A stretch of 64,000 bases of DNA from Capronia americana (taxonomy: Eukaryota > Ascomycota > Eurotiomycetes > Chaetothyriales > Herpotrichiellaceae): NCBI GenBank assembly GCA_016110215.1, contig JADWQD010000002.1, positions 2,418,001-2,482,000 of the forward strand, in the 5' to 3' direction. Below are positions 1 through 12,005 of the stretch, in pieces. How positions within the stretch are numbered: position 1 is the stretch's first letter; each line of letters starts with the position of its first letter. The translations under genes were made by a program, and so were the position numbers. The notes below the pieces were generated by a model. That model made no database searches. It was given only the letters and a program-made list of their open reading frames with translations, and was not told where the DNA came from.

Positions 1-1452
1 CGGCGGCAAACGGACAGGTGAACGGCCGAAGCCCCTCGCAAATTCTCTATGGGTGCAACTACGATGAAGTCAACCGGACACTGGTCGGGATCCTTGCGCT
101 TCGGTGGATTCACAATCGCGACTACGAGCGCTTTACACGGCCCCAGCCTCCAGAAACACGGCTGACGGAAGAGTCGTTCGAATGGCTTTATCAGCTTTTT
201 GCGACTGGCATCAGGGACCTCGATGATCTCTTCGCGCTCGTTTTGTCTATGGTCATTAATGACTTGGGAAAAGACCCCAACTTAGAAGAAGACTACTATT
301 TTCATACTCACCGTCGCTTGCCCGACCAGAATCATGACTCACTCCTGCTGGAGTCGGCAAAGGCCGGCATGATCCCCGCCCTAGATTACCTGAACCCTGA
401 AAAGAGGGAGGAGGTAATGCTTGGTCTGGAGCTTGGATCTGAGTTGAATGCCGGCCAGCTGGCCCAGGCGGAGAGTGTGCCCGTCAATCTCGAAGGACTG
501 CTAAGCATGCGTGGCAAAGAACACGCCTTCGACCTCAAATTTATGGAACAGATCCTTGACGTTGCCGGAGCACTAGGCCATCTCGACTCAAGCGGGTCGA
601 AGAATTTCATCGAACCCGTCTTCCAAGCCTTCAAAACCGTGCATGAGGTTTCCCTCGACATCATAGCAGGGAATTCGAATCCAAGGCAAGGCTATGACAA
701 GGTGCTCACGAAGCGAGGTAACATGCTTTCTATCAAGGGATTCCGCAGGTTGAGTGTTAGCGACCGGGAAGAACGGGCCTTGCTCAGACTGCTCACAATG
801 GGCCGTACAGCGGACAAAGAGCAGGCCGAGTTGTTCCAGAAAGCATTTCATGCCTTGGATGACCAGAACCGGGAACTGCTCGTCACAGGACTGAACGTGG
901 ACGGAAATGTCAACGAAACTGCCGTTCTACCTTACTACATGCCGGCCATAATATCCACCACATTAGAAACCACAAAAGACTCGGATGAGGAGACCAAATG
1001 CCGAGCACTGACCTCCCTGATGAGGTACTTGGCTAAAGTTCTAGGAAGCGCTGCGAATGATCTGACTGGATTCCCTGAAGGCACGTTGTTCAGCGGCGAG
1101 GTGCCAGGTATCATCATCGAAAGGAATATGTCGAAGGCGCAGGATGTGATCAACAGCCCGGCGTTCAAGACGAACCCGGACCTTCTGGACGGGTTGCCCA
1201 TACCAGATGGACAGATTCTCCAGCGGCGAAGGACCAGCCAGTCTTGGTAAGGGGGAAAAACGACTTATCAGAGCTGCCTCCCCCAACATCGCAGCCGTTC
1301 AGGACATCCCCGTACCCAACAAGGCTGATAGGAAGCTGGCGTCGTGGAACCCGGAACCACACGTACCCAGAGTCTACAGGCGAATAGACGCCGATTCCAT
1401 ATGGCTCTGGGACGGAAAGTTCAGCAGATATATGGTTCGAGGACCTGAATAG
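1..1452 (+). CDS. Unknown fungal protein, 5' end outside the window
   Basis: The frame is open from the left edge (first full codon at base 3) with no credible ATG, so the gene starts upstream of the window. About 415 codons are visible, mostly helical and soluble, with no membrane segment and no motif I recognise. The frame stops with TAA at 1248-1250, but that stop lies inside a good donor (GTAAGG at 1247). A second frame is open to the TAG at 1450-1452 and reads protein-like, rich in Trp, Arg and Asp near its end (IWLWDGKFSRYMVRGPE). Acceptors at 1331 (TAG) or 1379 (CAG) would join the two in frame. I therefore extend the gene to 1452, but the last exon is uncertain; without it the gene ends at 1250. 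No function is assigned. Confidence 0.6.
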
Positions 1453-1563
1453 CACACATCTCAAGCAGAAGCCTCTCAGCCATGGCTTCATCCACAGAAC
1501 CACGATACTCTCAAAGTTTATTCAGCGCTCACGAGCGTTATGCCTCCGACAGCACGCAAAAGC

Positions 1564-1572
1564 TATAAAATA
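1564..1572 (+). promoter_or_regulatory. TATA-like element upstream of the 1718 micro-ORF
   Basis: TATAAAATA lies about 150 bases before the ATG at 1718 and about 110 bases after the previous gene's stop. This is a plausible core promoter for a short transcript. The functional role is inference. Confidence 0.35.
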
Positions 1573-1717
1573 CGTACGCCCCGTCTCCTCCCCGGGCTTG
1601 AAGGTCTCCAGCATACTTCTCTCAGCTTCACCGTCCACGGTCCACAAGAGCCACACTGCCGCCCCAGCAGCTTGTTACCATCCAACACCTCCCCCCTCCC
1701 AAACAACCAATCAAAGC

Positions 1718-1795
1718 ATGATTTTCGCCATCCTCGCCTGGATCATCGGTCTCGCCGCCCTTGGTGGCTTCATCGCCGGTGCCGTCAAGGGATAG
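1718..1795 (+). CDS. Possible 25-residue hydrophobic microprotein
   Basis: ATG at 1718 opens a 25-codon frame ending in TAG at 1793-1795. The peptide is almost entirely one membrane-type segment rich in Ile, Leu, Ala and Gly, with a central WIIGLAALGGFIAGA stretch and a basic end (VKG). A TATA-like sequence precedes it by about 150 bases. I know no family for it. It could also be a first exon: the region after it (to about 2147) is open in another frame (ATG at 1938, ending in VEQSTSTVLTW), but I could not find a convincing splice joining them. Treat it as a hypothesis. Confidence 0.25.
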   Translation: MIFAILAWIIGLAALGGFIAGAVKG

Positions 1796-2217
1796 GCGGT
1801 GCTCAGCCAACCTAGAGCACCTCTACCACTCTCTCGCAATTTCGCCGCCCATCCCGTCCAGCATCACCTCTATCGAATTTGGTTCCCGGCCCAGCACCTT
1901 CGATCCAACAGATCTACTCGTAATCGACTGCAACACCATGGTGCCCTCTCCTTCCACAACCCTCCCCCGTACGATCCACTACACAAACCCTGTCCCAGCA
2001 TCTGGCTCCCACCTCGACGCCAGCCGGACTCTGCGCAACAGATTCTATCCTGACGCGACGCGCCTGTGCTTGGCGGACTTTCTGACCGATGCGAAGAAGA
2101 AGCGCGCATATGTCGAGCAATCCACTTCCACGGTGCTGACTTGGTAGTGGTGAGGCTCGTGTCCAAGATCAAAGTATCGCAGGATTCATGCTCCGTCATG
2201 CTTAGATCATGTAGTTA

Positions 2218-2249
2218 GCGGCGGCGGCGGCGGCAGCAGCAGCAGCAGA
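2218..2249. repeat. Triplet microsatellite (GCG)n(GCA)n
   Basis: About five GCG/CGG units run straight into about five GCA units. It lies outside any confident coding region. Confidence 0.85.
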
Positions 2250-2424
2250 AGTGGATCGATAGTTGGATACAGTATGAATGGCTCTTTGATTCTTGTTCTT
2301 TCTCGTGTCCAAACGAATCTCATCCTTGCGCATCTCTCGTCTTATCCTACTGTTCTCATGCTTTTCATGTATCTCGTACTATGCGAAAACCTCGTTCTCA
2401 TCGATCATGGGCGCGTTATTCCTG

Positions 2425-2452
2425 CCAGTCAGCCAGCCAGCCAGCCAACCAA
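2425..2452. repeat. Tetranucleotide run (CAGC/AGCC)n
   Basis: About five tandem copies of CAGC/AGCC, the last drifting to CAAC. Non-coding position. Confidence 0.75.
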
Positions 2453-2566
2453 CCTACTCCTCTCTTCCTTACATATTATACACAAGATTCTGATACAGGA
2501 TATACCACTCGTGACTTGACGCAACGCAACGCAGCGCAACGCGATACAAGGCAACCCTTCGCTTCG

Positions 2567-4438
2567 CTAAGCGGTATTCCTCCTCGACCTCGCGCTCCCC
2601 CTCTCCTTGCCGAACAAATCCCTCCAAAACTCGCGGAACCCGTACCCCTTCTCGGCCGTCTCGTCGCGAATCCGGCCCTCATGACCCGTCCACTCCTCGC
2701 CAAACCGACCCAGCACGCTGCCCTCTTTGTGGCCGCGCACCTCCATCCGGACCTTTGCGGGCCGGCGACTGCGCTCCAAGATCTCATCCCCTAGCAGCGG
2801 GGCCACGTCTGCGAAACAGCGGTCGAGTTCGCGCTGGAGAGAAAAGTAGGGTTTCTGTGCGATTTTGGGAGCCATGAGGTTATACGAGCGGGTCAGGGCG
2901 TTGAGTTCCTGGATCGCGAGCGTGTGATATGCCAGTTCGGCGGACTGCCAGGCTGGATCGCGGAAGGGTTGCGGCATGGGGAGGACGGGAGAGGGGGAGG
3001 GAGAGGAGGAGGAGGAGGACGACGACGACTCGGTGTTGGGTGCTGCGCTTGTGGCCGCTGACGGCGACGGCGCCGACACACTGCTTCCCGCGATGGGAGC
3101 GTCCTCCGCAGGTTGCTCTGTGACTTTGATCTCCAGTTGCTCTTGGCCGGATTCCTGGTTCGGGTTCCGCGGCTCATCCGTCTTGACTTGTGCCTGAGGT
3201 TCAAGCTCAACCGCAGCCACGCCTACAGCAATCTTCTCTTCCACGGTAACAGTTGTCAAAGTGCCATCACCGGCTATACTTGAGATGTTCTCCACCCGTC
3301 GCAACGGCCTCGGATTTACTCGTTCCTCTACCAGCGCGTACCCCTTTGCCCGGCGGACTTGATCCTGCACGGTCCCGCCCCTGCTGCTTATCATTCTGGC
3401 CGCGTGTCTTTTCCAATCATTCCGTAACCGCCCTCTGAAGCTGGCCGCCGCCCTGACGAGTTCCTGCTGCTTCTCAATCCACGGGGGCACAATTTCCTGC
3501 TTCTGGATGATTTTGTTCATGAAGTATTCCGTCGTGTCCAAGAACGGGCTATTGGCATTGTAGTCGCGCCCCACATTGATGCCCTTGCCTCGCGGCAGGT
3601 TTTTGAACTGGCCCCTAGCGATGGCGTCTTCGATGCGCTCGTTCGCAAGACTTGTCAACCCGGTGATCGTGGTCGGCATGGGCCGCGCGCCGGGTGAGAA
3701 GCGATCTTTCAGCTCCTTGCGCCATTTCTCGCGTTCTTGTTCAGACATGTCGTTCTGCTGGCTAAATGCGTATATGGAGGTTTTGTCGCGCGCGTTCGCA
3801 AGGCGGTCGGCCGCAGAGACATTCTTCTTCGGCGCGGGACGCAGGTTCACAGGCGAAGGGCGAGGAGGTTTGAAGGGCACGCGGAGTCTCTTGTGGCTGT
3901 CGTCGAGCATGCGCAGGGCAGAGTCATGGAGGGATTCGCTGCCAGTCCAGGGGTCTGCGCCAGCGATGTCGCGGGTGCCCTTTCCGGCCGAGCTCTGAGA
4001 TGCATATCAGTACCGACCCGTCGATAGGGGAAGGCGTCCAGTGCGTACAGGCATGTTCACTTGGCTTGCCGCCCGTTGATTCTGAGCGGCGAAGCTCGTC
4101 TGGGCTATCCTCTCTTCCAACTGTTGCTTTAAGTCTTCCGAGAAACCGGCGTCGTGCATCAACTTGCGGTCGCTTTTGCTCCCAGTGTCGATCGTCTCCT
4201 CGGCCATCTCAGCCAGCCTGCGAGACATGGCTCCCTGCTCTTCCGCGTCTTGACTGCCATGCTTGGGGACATCCTGTTTTGTTTCCGTAGATGCTTCGGC
4301 CCGAGCGACCGCGGTCGTAGAGAAAGGGTGGCGACTGCGACGAACCGTCCTGGCTCGGGACTCGACAGATGTACCCCGCAGTTTCTGTGCTCGGAGGCAT
4401 CGGGAGCAAGTCCACAGGCGGGCGCCGGAGCTGCTCAT
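2567..4438 (-). CDS. DUF1992 / DnaJC28-like protein, probably mitochondrial
   Basis: Two exons, 4438-4049 and 3994-2567, give 605 residues. The 54-base intron has donor GTACGC and acceptor CTCAG, phase 0. The ATG at 4438 begins an Arg/Ser-rich N-terminus (SRARTVRRSRHPFSTTAVAR) that looks like a mitochondrial presequence. Residues about 245-315 carry the DUF1992 (DnaJ homologue subfamily C member 28 conserved domain) signature: an ER-IE-AIARG-F-LPRGKG segment, then an asparagine/proline-containing stretch. A second conserved patch just after the intron reads ADPWTGSESLHDSALRML. No J-domain is visible. The C-terminal third is rich in Ser, Pro and Glu and then basic. The biochemical role of this family in fungi is not established. 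It ends 484 bases downstream of the Rxt3 stop on the same strand. Confidence 0.85.
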
Positions 4439-4922
4439 TGTAAGCGAGGGAAGAGAACAAGGGGTCTATAATACGAACAGGAGCGGAAGGCAAGGAAGGA
4501 TCAAAGAAATGAAAAGTGACGGAAAGATGGGCATTGAAATGAATCTTCATATTGGACGCGAATGGTTCGCCCCAGCACAAGCCATCCAGCTATCTTCTTT
4601 TCCGCAAAATCCGTCCAATCGTTGATGGAGATAGATTCGTCAAAAGAGCCTCCGCATAAGTCGTAGCCACTCGCTAACTTCCAGCGCTCGTCGCTACTGA
4701 TTGCCGTGTATAATGATATCGTGGTTTGCTAAATGATGCCTCCGACCCAGATTCCAACATATCCCAGACCCCTTTTTGATCCATTGTGTCAGCGCATACC
4801 TGTGTGGGCGCCCTTCGTCCTGCATCTCCATATACGTCTCCTGGCTATCGCCTCCGCTCATGGCACCGTCGCGTGAACACCTAGCCTCGCCCGTAGAGCA
4901 AAGCAGACTGCCCACGAGCACG
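4439..4922. other. Intergenic between the Rxt3 stop and the DUF1992 start
   Basis: It holds the promoter of the minus-strand DUF1992 gene and the Rxt3 3' region. No further gene or clear motif was seen. Confidence 0.5.
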
Positions 4923-7856
4923 CTAAGCACTGGCAGTGGCGGCGAGTTCTGCAGGGGTCGCCGAGTCGTTGAGATGCTTGAACCATTCCTCAGGACTATG
5001 CCCAACTCCATCCAAAGTGGCACTGCTTCGGTCGCCTGTGCTGTTGCTAGGCGCGTGGTTTTCCCTCTCGTCCGACAGTTTGACCAGACCAGCAAAACCG
5101 GAGACGCCTTTTAAGCCTTCTTCTTCTGGCTTCAGGGTGGTTTTAGTGCCGATGATTTGGGTTGATCTCTGTTGTCGTTGCTCTTTACCCTTCTTTTCCC
5201 GGTTTCTCGCTTGAATCTCGACCATTTTGTCACGGATTTCGAATGAACGCTTGCGGTCCGCCAACTCCTCCCGCAGTCGCTTGCGCTTTTCCTGACCCGT
5301 TCTGCCAACCCGTCTGTTCATGATCCCGTCGTCCAAGAACTCCGTTTTCAGGACCATGAAACTGACGCCATCATGGGGGGCGGGTTTCGAACCGTCTTTT
5401 TCACGCTCAGGCCAACTACGGCTCTTGATCCCGTAGCGCACACTGTCGGTATAGCTCTCCAGCTGTGGAAGTACGACCAACGTGATATGCAGATCTTTGC
5501 CCTCTGAGACCGTTGCCGGCTTTACCGGTGCTGCCAACCCTTCGATTTTAGGATTTTGGTCCTCAATCAGTCTCTCCAAAACGGCGTCGTGGGGCCGCGC
5601 CGATTCGATGAATCCAGAATGCATGGCCGCTGCGATGGGATCAGAGTCGTCCGTGTAGATTCCCGAACCCCAGAGGTATTGTTCGCGACCAATGAGATGT
5701 CTCTCTCTCTCCCGTAGCCACATCCTGGACACTTTGACCGTATAAGTGCAGTTGATCTGGTCTGGATCTGAAAACGAAGGTAGAAGGTTCGGCCGGATGG
5801 AAACATCAAACTTGTCCTGATGTGGTTGAATGTTGTTCGGCTGCGACACCACGGGGTCATACTTGAAGATCCCGAGATGACGACGCCGGTTGCGTGCGGC
5901 TTGTGCGACGACTGTGGATATCTTGATTGTCTTCTTGGACTTGTTGAGATGCCGTGTTGCAGCAGGAGGGGGTAGTTGCAACTGAGAACTCTGGAGTGGT
6001 TGTGACGGGTTGGATGTAGGAGTGGCCGCCCGACGACTCAAATTTGGTGTTTGAAATGCGCCATTTTTCCTTTGTCCCAGACCGGTATCATCCAGGTCCA
6101 GCTTATACGAATGTGCATACTTACTTCGTTTACCCCGACCGGGGCCTTTCTTGACGTCGCCCACGTCACTTTCGGCTCGGTTGCTCTCATCTAAAGCCTT
6201 GCGATTACGCTTGCTGATCCCGGACGTACTTCGGGACATCTTCATGAGGTTCTCCTCACTCAAGCGAGCACCACCTTCATCGCGCTTGAAAGGGCTGGCG
6301 GACAGGGGCTGAGACGTCGGAGTAGGACCTGCTGAAGCGGACCCTAATCCACTGCCGATACCAGCGAAGACCCGACCATGCTCTGATTTAATGCCGGCAT
6401 CAGGTGCTGGGGTATGGGCTTGCGCTCCTTGGACAGCCTGGGGGACAGGCGAGTATCTACCTCGCTTGGATTCGTTCGCCAAGCCAAGGATCGTTCTGTG
6501 TTGCGATAATTCTTCGCTACCTTTGCGGGCCGGGTCTTCCAAGGGTCCTGAAGCGACAGACCCTGCAAACGGCGAGTAAGCTCGGTTGTTACGAAGCCGA
6601 TCACCAAGGACCGAGCGGTCGCTTTGCGACTGAATTGAGTCTTGCCGCATCATGTTTTGGGATCCGAAAATCGGGTCCCCTTGTTGACTCAGAATTCCTG
6701 CTAGTCGACCCTCACCGCCGTTAAGATGAGGCCGTCTTAGATCTGGCGAGAGAGACTGGGTGAGAGGACGTTCCTGGGAAGCCGACATTGGTGGCGGCGC
6801 AGAGTGCGGAACTCGTGACAGGGTTGAGAAGCCCGGTGGGCGCGTGTCATAGTGTCCCGTAACACCGTTCGAACGAGGGGGTTCTTGTCCGTGCATTAGT
6901 TGCTGGGCCGGCCGATCGACTGGCGCTAGGGAGGGAGGTATGCTCTCCGGTCGACTGAGTGGGTGAGATGTAGGAAACGACGGGGACATGTGGCTTGGTT
7001 GCGGCTGACTCTCTGGTCTCTGCAAAATGCCACCGATACTGGTGCGACGAGCTCGATCCTCGAACTCGTCCCTGTGTCCTGTCACAGGACCAAATGGAGG
7101 GGTATATTTGGATTCATGGAAAGGATTCAGATTCGACTGAGTCGGCTGTGATCGCGGGGGAAGGTCGTGAAAAGGACCAGGGCGTTGAGTCATTGTTCCG
7201 GAACTCGAACGTTGGGCCCTCACCCCCAGTGACTGTCCAACAGCCCTGTCAGGAGTTTTTGACCTGGGCTTGTACGAATATTCACTTGTAGTCGTCTTGC
7301 CCGAGTATTGAGGGGGCGACATGACCGCGCCAAGCGACATCGACGGTCCTTGATGTGAAAACGGCCCCGACGGCGTTCTCGCAGGTTGGCCGTGGTTGTG
7401 AAAAGGATCGTGCAGAGGTCTTTCTGGTTCAGTGCCCAGCATGGAAGATATCGACATGCTACTTCCTGGTCGCTTATGAGGAGGCGGCGGCCCGTTGTTC
7501 GCAGCTGTGGCAGCAGAGTTTGATTGCATCGGAGGCTGAGAGAATCGGGGAGGAGGATAATGCTGTGGAGATGGCGGCAGCATTGTGCGAGGAGGACCAA
7601 ACATCAGCGGCGGTTGTTGATGCTCGGGATAGCCTAGGAAGACATGTTAGATCTAATGACCAGCGTATACGGTGCGGCGGAAGTCAAGTGCGATGTGAGT
7701 GGTGAAGCATGAAGTAATGAGCTGGCGCATGATCAACCACAAGTGTGCGACCCGAATTATTGCCCAAATGCGTCAGGAGAGTGAGAGCCTACCAGTAAAT
7801 GCACGGCGAGGGCTTGATGGCCCGTTGAATGGCGGCGAATGGCCTGGCATCGCCAT
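4923..7856 (-). CDS. rxt3: Rxt3-family subunit of the Rpd3L histone deacetylase complex
   Basis: Two exons, 7856-7793 and 7633-4923, give 924 residues. Exon 1 encodes MAMPGHSPPFNGPSSPRRAF plus T. The 159-base intron (donor GTAGGC, acceptor CCTAG) restores the frame as GYPEHQQPPLMFGPP, so the start lies upstream of the internal Met at 7604. The first 550 residues are low complexity (Pro, Ser, Gln) with short linear motifs. Residues about 605-795 match the Rxt3 domain: HLGIFKYDPV, a Trp-rich segment, then GSGIYTDDSDPIAAAMHSGF and a predicted beta-rich part ending FLDDGIMNRR. A basic coiled-coil tail follows. In yeast, Rxt3 belongs to the large Rpd3 deacetylase complex in the nucleus; that role is taken from the family. 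The neighbour upstream on the same strand is Btn1, over 1.3 kb away. Confidence 0.88.
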
Positions 7857-9206
7857 GGTGGTCTGAAGACGTCGTTGTCTGCGACGTGCGCCGGCAAGAA
7901 GTCAACGGATGATCAACAGGGAGCAAGCACCAGCGTGTGGAGGCTGCAAGGAAGTCGATGTGGATACTGCCGCGACCAGAATTGGAGAAAAGACCGGGTG
8001 TCAGTAATGCAAAGAGGTCACGGCCGGTAGAATGATACAGGCACGAGAGCGCGTTGGTTCGTTAGGTCGTGAATACCAAAAGGGAAGGATACGGAGGCAT
8101 AACGTGCATCGTGGACAGGACGAAAGATGAAAACGAGGATCGAGGGTGAGGATGGATCATGCGAAATGTGATGTGGATGCCGTGTCGCCAGCGATTTTGG
8201 CCTGGGGTGGATCTGGCGCACTCCAACTGTGGAACCAGGGCAGCGCGACAACTTTCCGGGGCACCAGGCAAGCAGGAACAGCATCAAATGGAGCTGTTGC
8301 TGCCTGTGGGCGAAACGAACTGGGACAAGCCCAACGTGACGCCTGTCATCACAACCCCCAGCCAGTGAAGAATGCACCTGAGAGGTCGGCCCATCCACCG
8401 AAAGCAGGGATCCGAGCTCAGCTGCAGGTTGAAGATTTTCCACACCGAAGGCACCGGAAGAATAATGATCGTTTGGCGTCTAAGGGTAGCCGGGTGTGGA
8501 TGCTTCTGCTCGTTAGCTAAAAGCTTCCAGGGCTAAACACTGCTTAAACGGGCGCCTGCTCGCCGCGCCAGAGCTGCAGCTTGCCAATGACGTCGCTTTT
8601 TCGAAGGGTTCTGGGCCCTGACATGGGGTGTACTTGGGGGCCGAGGTCGGTGTGCAAGGATCACGGCCTGTGTGTTGTGAGCTTGTGACAAGAGCAGTTG
8701 GTTTCTTTAGGAGGCTTCCGAAACCAGCGACACGACGAGCTCACCTTCAAGCTGCGGTCATGCTAGTTCTGATGATCTTCGCGACTTCGACCACCTTCCG
8801 TGCTGTGCCGCTGCGATGGCTGGGTTGTTTGCTGCCGGTTGCTGGCTTCTCCCACTCTGCACGCTGACAAAACAAGGGTTTGCCGGGGGGGTGCATGACT
8901 TGCCACGCATGGTGTTGGACAGACACCCCGAGTAAATATATCCCAGAATCCCCATTGGTGGTGCGGCTGGAAATTCCTCGCGGACATCTCACGCCTCGCA
9001 GCACTTGCATGTTTACTCGTACCCATCCTGGTGCATCTAGATCGGTGTGATGATAATCATGATGACGATAGAACCTATTCCGGGCCACTCTCCCTACGTC
9101 GCAATATGATGATGGCCTCAGTTGTATAGTTCCATAACAATCATCATATTCAACTGTGTGCGACGGTGGCTACGAACTGAACGGAGTCTAAAGCTGTTGA
9201 CGTGGG
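7857..9206. other. 1.35-kb intergenic region, no gene seen
   Basis: It lies between the Rxt3 start and the Btn1 stop, both minus strand. It should hold the Rxt3 promoter and 5' leader. Open frames here (for example 8146-8520 plus) have no recognisable protein features. Confidence 0.5.
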
Positions 9207-10623
9207 TCACAATTTCTTGCAATAGTCCCTCCCATGGCGAACTTGCCAATTGCACAACCAGACCTCGAACGCCATGCCAAGAAATCCCGCGATACAAATT
9301 CCACCAGAATCACTGACGGTGGTCGCAGATAGAGAGAATTCCCGGTCTTCCTTTGGTACATGGTCGCTGATTTCCGCGAAAGTGTTCACATAGACCAGGC
9401 CACCCAGCAAACCCTCCCAAAAGATAATTGCGAAAATGACGTAGACATTCGGGATGAAGTTGAATAGCGCGTGCAGCGTCAAAACAATCAAGTTGACCAC
9501 CTGCAAGAAGGACGGTAGGTATAGGTTGTGAACGCGGAGAAATGGCGTCGACGACCGTGAGATGAAGACGCCCGCTTGGTAGATCGCATTATAGGTTGGG
9601 TAGAAAGCCCGGAAATGCTTGAACGGGCTCTGCGGAAGTGGGAATAGGAGAGTTGGCGAGACGCCCTGGTTGATGGTGTACTCGGCAATGTAGACCAGGA
9701 GCAAAGGGAGCATATATGGTAGGAACAATCCTCGAGCTCGAGCCAAGTTGCGCCTAAACAATGACAGCCCAGTAGTCTGAGCCTTTCCAGCAAAGGCCGG
9801 TTTCGGACCATCTGGGGAGGAAAGCAATCCCTCCCTTTGCTCTTGATCGACATTGTCGTCTTCTCTGAACAGAGAATCGTAGTCGTCGTGCGTCCTAGCG
9901 TGCGATCGAAGGGGCTCCAGAGGGAGAATCAGGAAGAAAGAAAACAGCATAATTGCTGGTAGGCAGGCAGAAGCCAGCAAGGTGGTGTTGACATCGAAGC
10001 CAAGGGTCGTGGTAGCCATCGCATATGCGCCTGCTCCTATCAACCCTGCTCCACCTGTTCCACTGCCCCATGCGGCGAGGCTGAACGGACCATAGTAATG
10101 AACCAGACCCAGGAAGCTCAATTCGCCTCCGCCGCTGCTCAACGACGCCAAAACTACCCCAGCCAACTTCGTTGTGATTGTTCCACCATCAGTGTAACTA
10201 GGCGTGAGCGCGATCAGGAGCATTCCTGTGGCGCTCAAGGCCACAAAGACGAAGATGCGCACCGAGTAGGGAACGAGATGGATGAAGTATGGCGCGCAGA
10301 GCTTGACGCCGAAAGAGGGAATGACATCGGCGAGGAGTACGACTCCCTTTGGTACACCAGGCCCGACAAGGTCGAGCGCAGCGGAGAGGATAATCACATA
10401 GAGCACGTTATTGATCAGTCCTGCGCACAATTAGCATTGGTCGCCAGGAGACCGGAGGGAGCACAACACATTCGAAGGCTGGTACTGATAGAGCAAGATG
10501 CCACTTACCGAAGAGCCAGAAAGCAATGCAGACTCGTGGAGAGGCACCGTTGAATGTGTGCTTAAGACGTTCGCCGAACAAGGCCCATGACGACGAAGGG
10601 GAGCCAGGAAGAGGCAGTGCCAT
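9207..10623 (-). CDS. btn1: Battenin / CLN3 homologue Btn1, vacuolar membrane protein
   Basis: Two exons, 10623-10509 and 10420-9207, give 442 residues. The 88-base intron (donor GTAAGT, acceptor GCGCAG, phase 1) joins VCIAFWLFG to LINNVLYVIILSAALDLVG, which is the hallmark first membrane segment of CLN3/Btn1. About ten hydrophobic segments follow, with an acidic cytosolic loop (SLFREDDNVDQEQREGLL) in the middle and the conserved C-terminal SATTVSDSGGI and EVWLCNWQV blocks. The ATG at 10623 (MALPLPG) was chosen because a 38-residue N-terminus fits fungal Btn1; an in-frame ATG further upstream (10764) adds a tail unlike the family. CLN3/Btn1 proteins affect vacuolar pH and amino-acid or phosphodiester export. 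No lesion was seen. Confidence 0.93.
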
Positions 10624-11284
10624 CTCGATGGCAACATTCGCAGGAGCTACGTTGGCATGACTTCCAGTGCCTGCAACAGTTTGGGAAGCAGTTTCAGTTT
10701 TCGTTTTGATTGTGGTGAGAGATAAGATACAGTGTAGGACGAAGTGGCCAAATGACATATGCACTTCTGTGTCTGTCTTCGGCGCAGTTTGATCAGCCTT
10801 GCCGGCGATGGGGAAACTTTAGTCGCGACATTCACTTCCAGGAAGTCCGCAGCCCAGCCCGCGCAAAAACCTAATATGCGGAAGCATCTACTGTATGTAT
10901 GTGCACTTACTCGTAGCCTGTAGGTGCTCGGAGACGCGAGCTCCCTAATAGTGTGGCATCACAGACTCTCCCACCAATGCCAACGACCCAAAGCCCTAGA
11001 GGCCGGAAACTGTCGCTGCTACACTTGCCATCCGTCAAATCCGGTGCTTCTCTCCTTTCTTTTCTGTTTGCAGATGAGATAGTTCCTCCCGAGGCCGGGG
11101 ACGCCGGCGTGCAAGTCTGGGTACTATTTAAGTGATATTGTGTATGACTTCAATGTTGGATCTACAGTCGTGATGATCATTCCGCATCGAGTTCAAACAG
11201 GATGAGATTGTGTGTTCTGCAAACTCAATGTTTCCCAACAACGCCCCTGTCAGTCATGCTGTTGATCCTACGGTCAAACCTCCA
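10624..11284. other. Btn1 upstream region
   Basis: This is the promoter side of Btn1 and the downstream flank of the amidase pseudogene. Nothing further was recognised. Confidence 0.4.
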
Positions 11285-12005
11285 TGGTCTCCCCGGTGCC
11301 GATGCGGTCCATCTCGGACGGTGGCTGCGACCCGAGTCACGGGAAACAACAGGGAGGGATAGTCGAGCAGGTTCTACTGACATTTGTACGCCCAATACTT
11401 GCCGTGTTCATGAGGTGGAGCGGCACCAGGACCGGTGGGACAAAGAATGGCGTCCACGGGGTGCCCGTCTTGCAGACCGGTTTGGGTCCAGAGGTCGTTG
11501 TACTGTTAGCAGTATTCATTACGCTGCGCTTTGACCTGTTTGCGCGCAAAACAGTCCACAGTTAGATCCCTGGGAAATTTCCCAAACAAAGGGGAAGACT
11601 GGTCAAACACTTACGGCCCCAACCTCCTCGACGGTTCGATACTGGACACTCTCATCCTGCAACATACTCGGTCAAGTGACGGGGCTCTTCACCTCCATCC
11701 GCCAGCGTTTTCTGGATGGCTCGCCCGGTCGTGATCCCATGGCTTCCAATTCACAACCTCGAATTTATCGTGGTTCTTTCGGAGAGCGTCCACCACTTGT
11801 CGAAGAGCTCGACGCACTGGGGGGTGAGGTCGGACCACGCCGTCGTCCCATATGATGGCGATCTTCCATCGAGACGTTGGGGGCGCAACTGATCGTCAGG
11901 GTAGAGGAACCAGAGTAGGATCACCTCGCCACGGTTGAGCATCCAGGTAGGTCTTCATGAATCGGGAGGTGCTCATGGATCCGTGTGAGCCGACGATTCT
12001 GTATC
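11285..12005 (-). pseudogene. Decayed acetamidase-type amidase (C-terminal half)
   Basis: Read on the minus strand from about 12005, this region translates to remnants of the amidase-signature family: RFMKTYLDAQPWRGDPTLVPLP, then a TGA at 11898-11896 where the family usually has Trp, then WKIAIIWDDGVVRPHPPVRR and VVDALRKNHDKFEVVNWKPW. After a frameshift comes a GGEEPRHLTEYVAG remnant. An old intron appears to begin at 11614 (GTAAGT). Beyond its AAACAG acceptor the frame has a TAA (11508-11506), YNDLWTQTGLQDGHPVDAIL, CPTGPGAAPPHEHGKYWAY, a TAG (11376-11374, again at an expected Trp) and NLLDYPSLLFPVTRV. The N-terminal half with the Ser-Ser-Lys triad (GGSSGG signature) was not found. At least three stops and one frameshift rule out a working enzyme. 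Confidence 0.85.

Larger units (their letters stand above)
1796..2566. other. Region with repeats and no confident gene
   Basis: This stretch follows the micro-ORF and runs to the stop codon of the minus-strand DUF1992 gene. It holds an open frame without recognisable similarity (1938-2147), a GCG/GCA triplet run and an AGCC tetranucleotide run. It is probably 3' untranslated and intergenic sequence. Confidence 0.4.
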
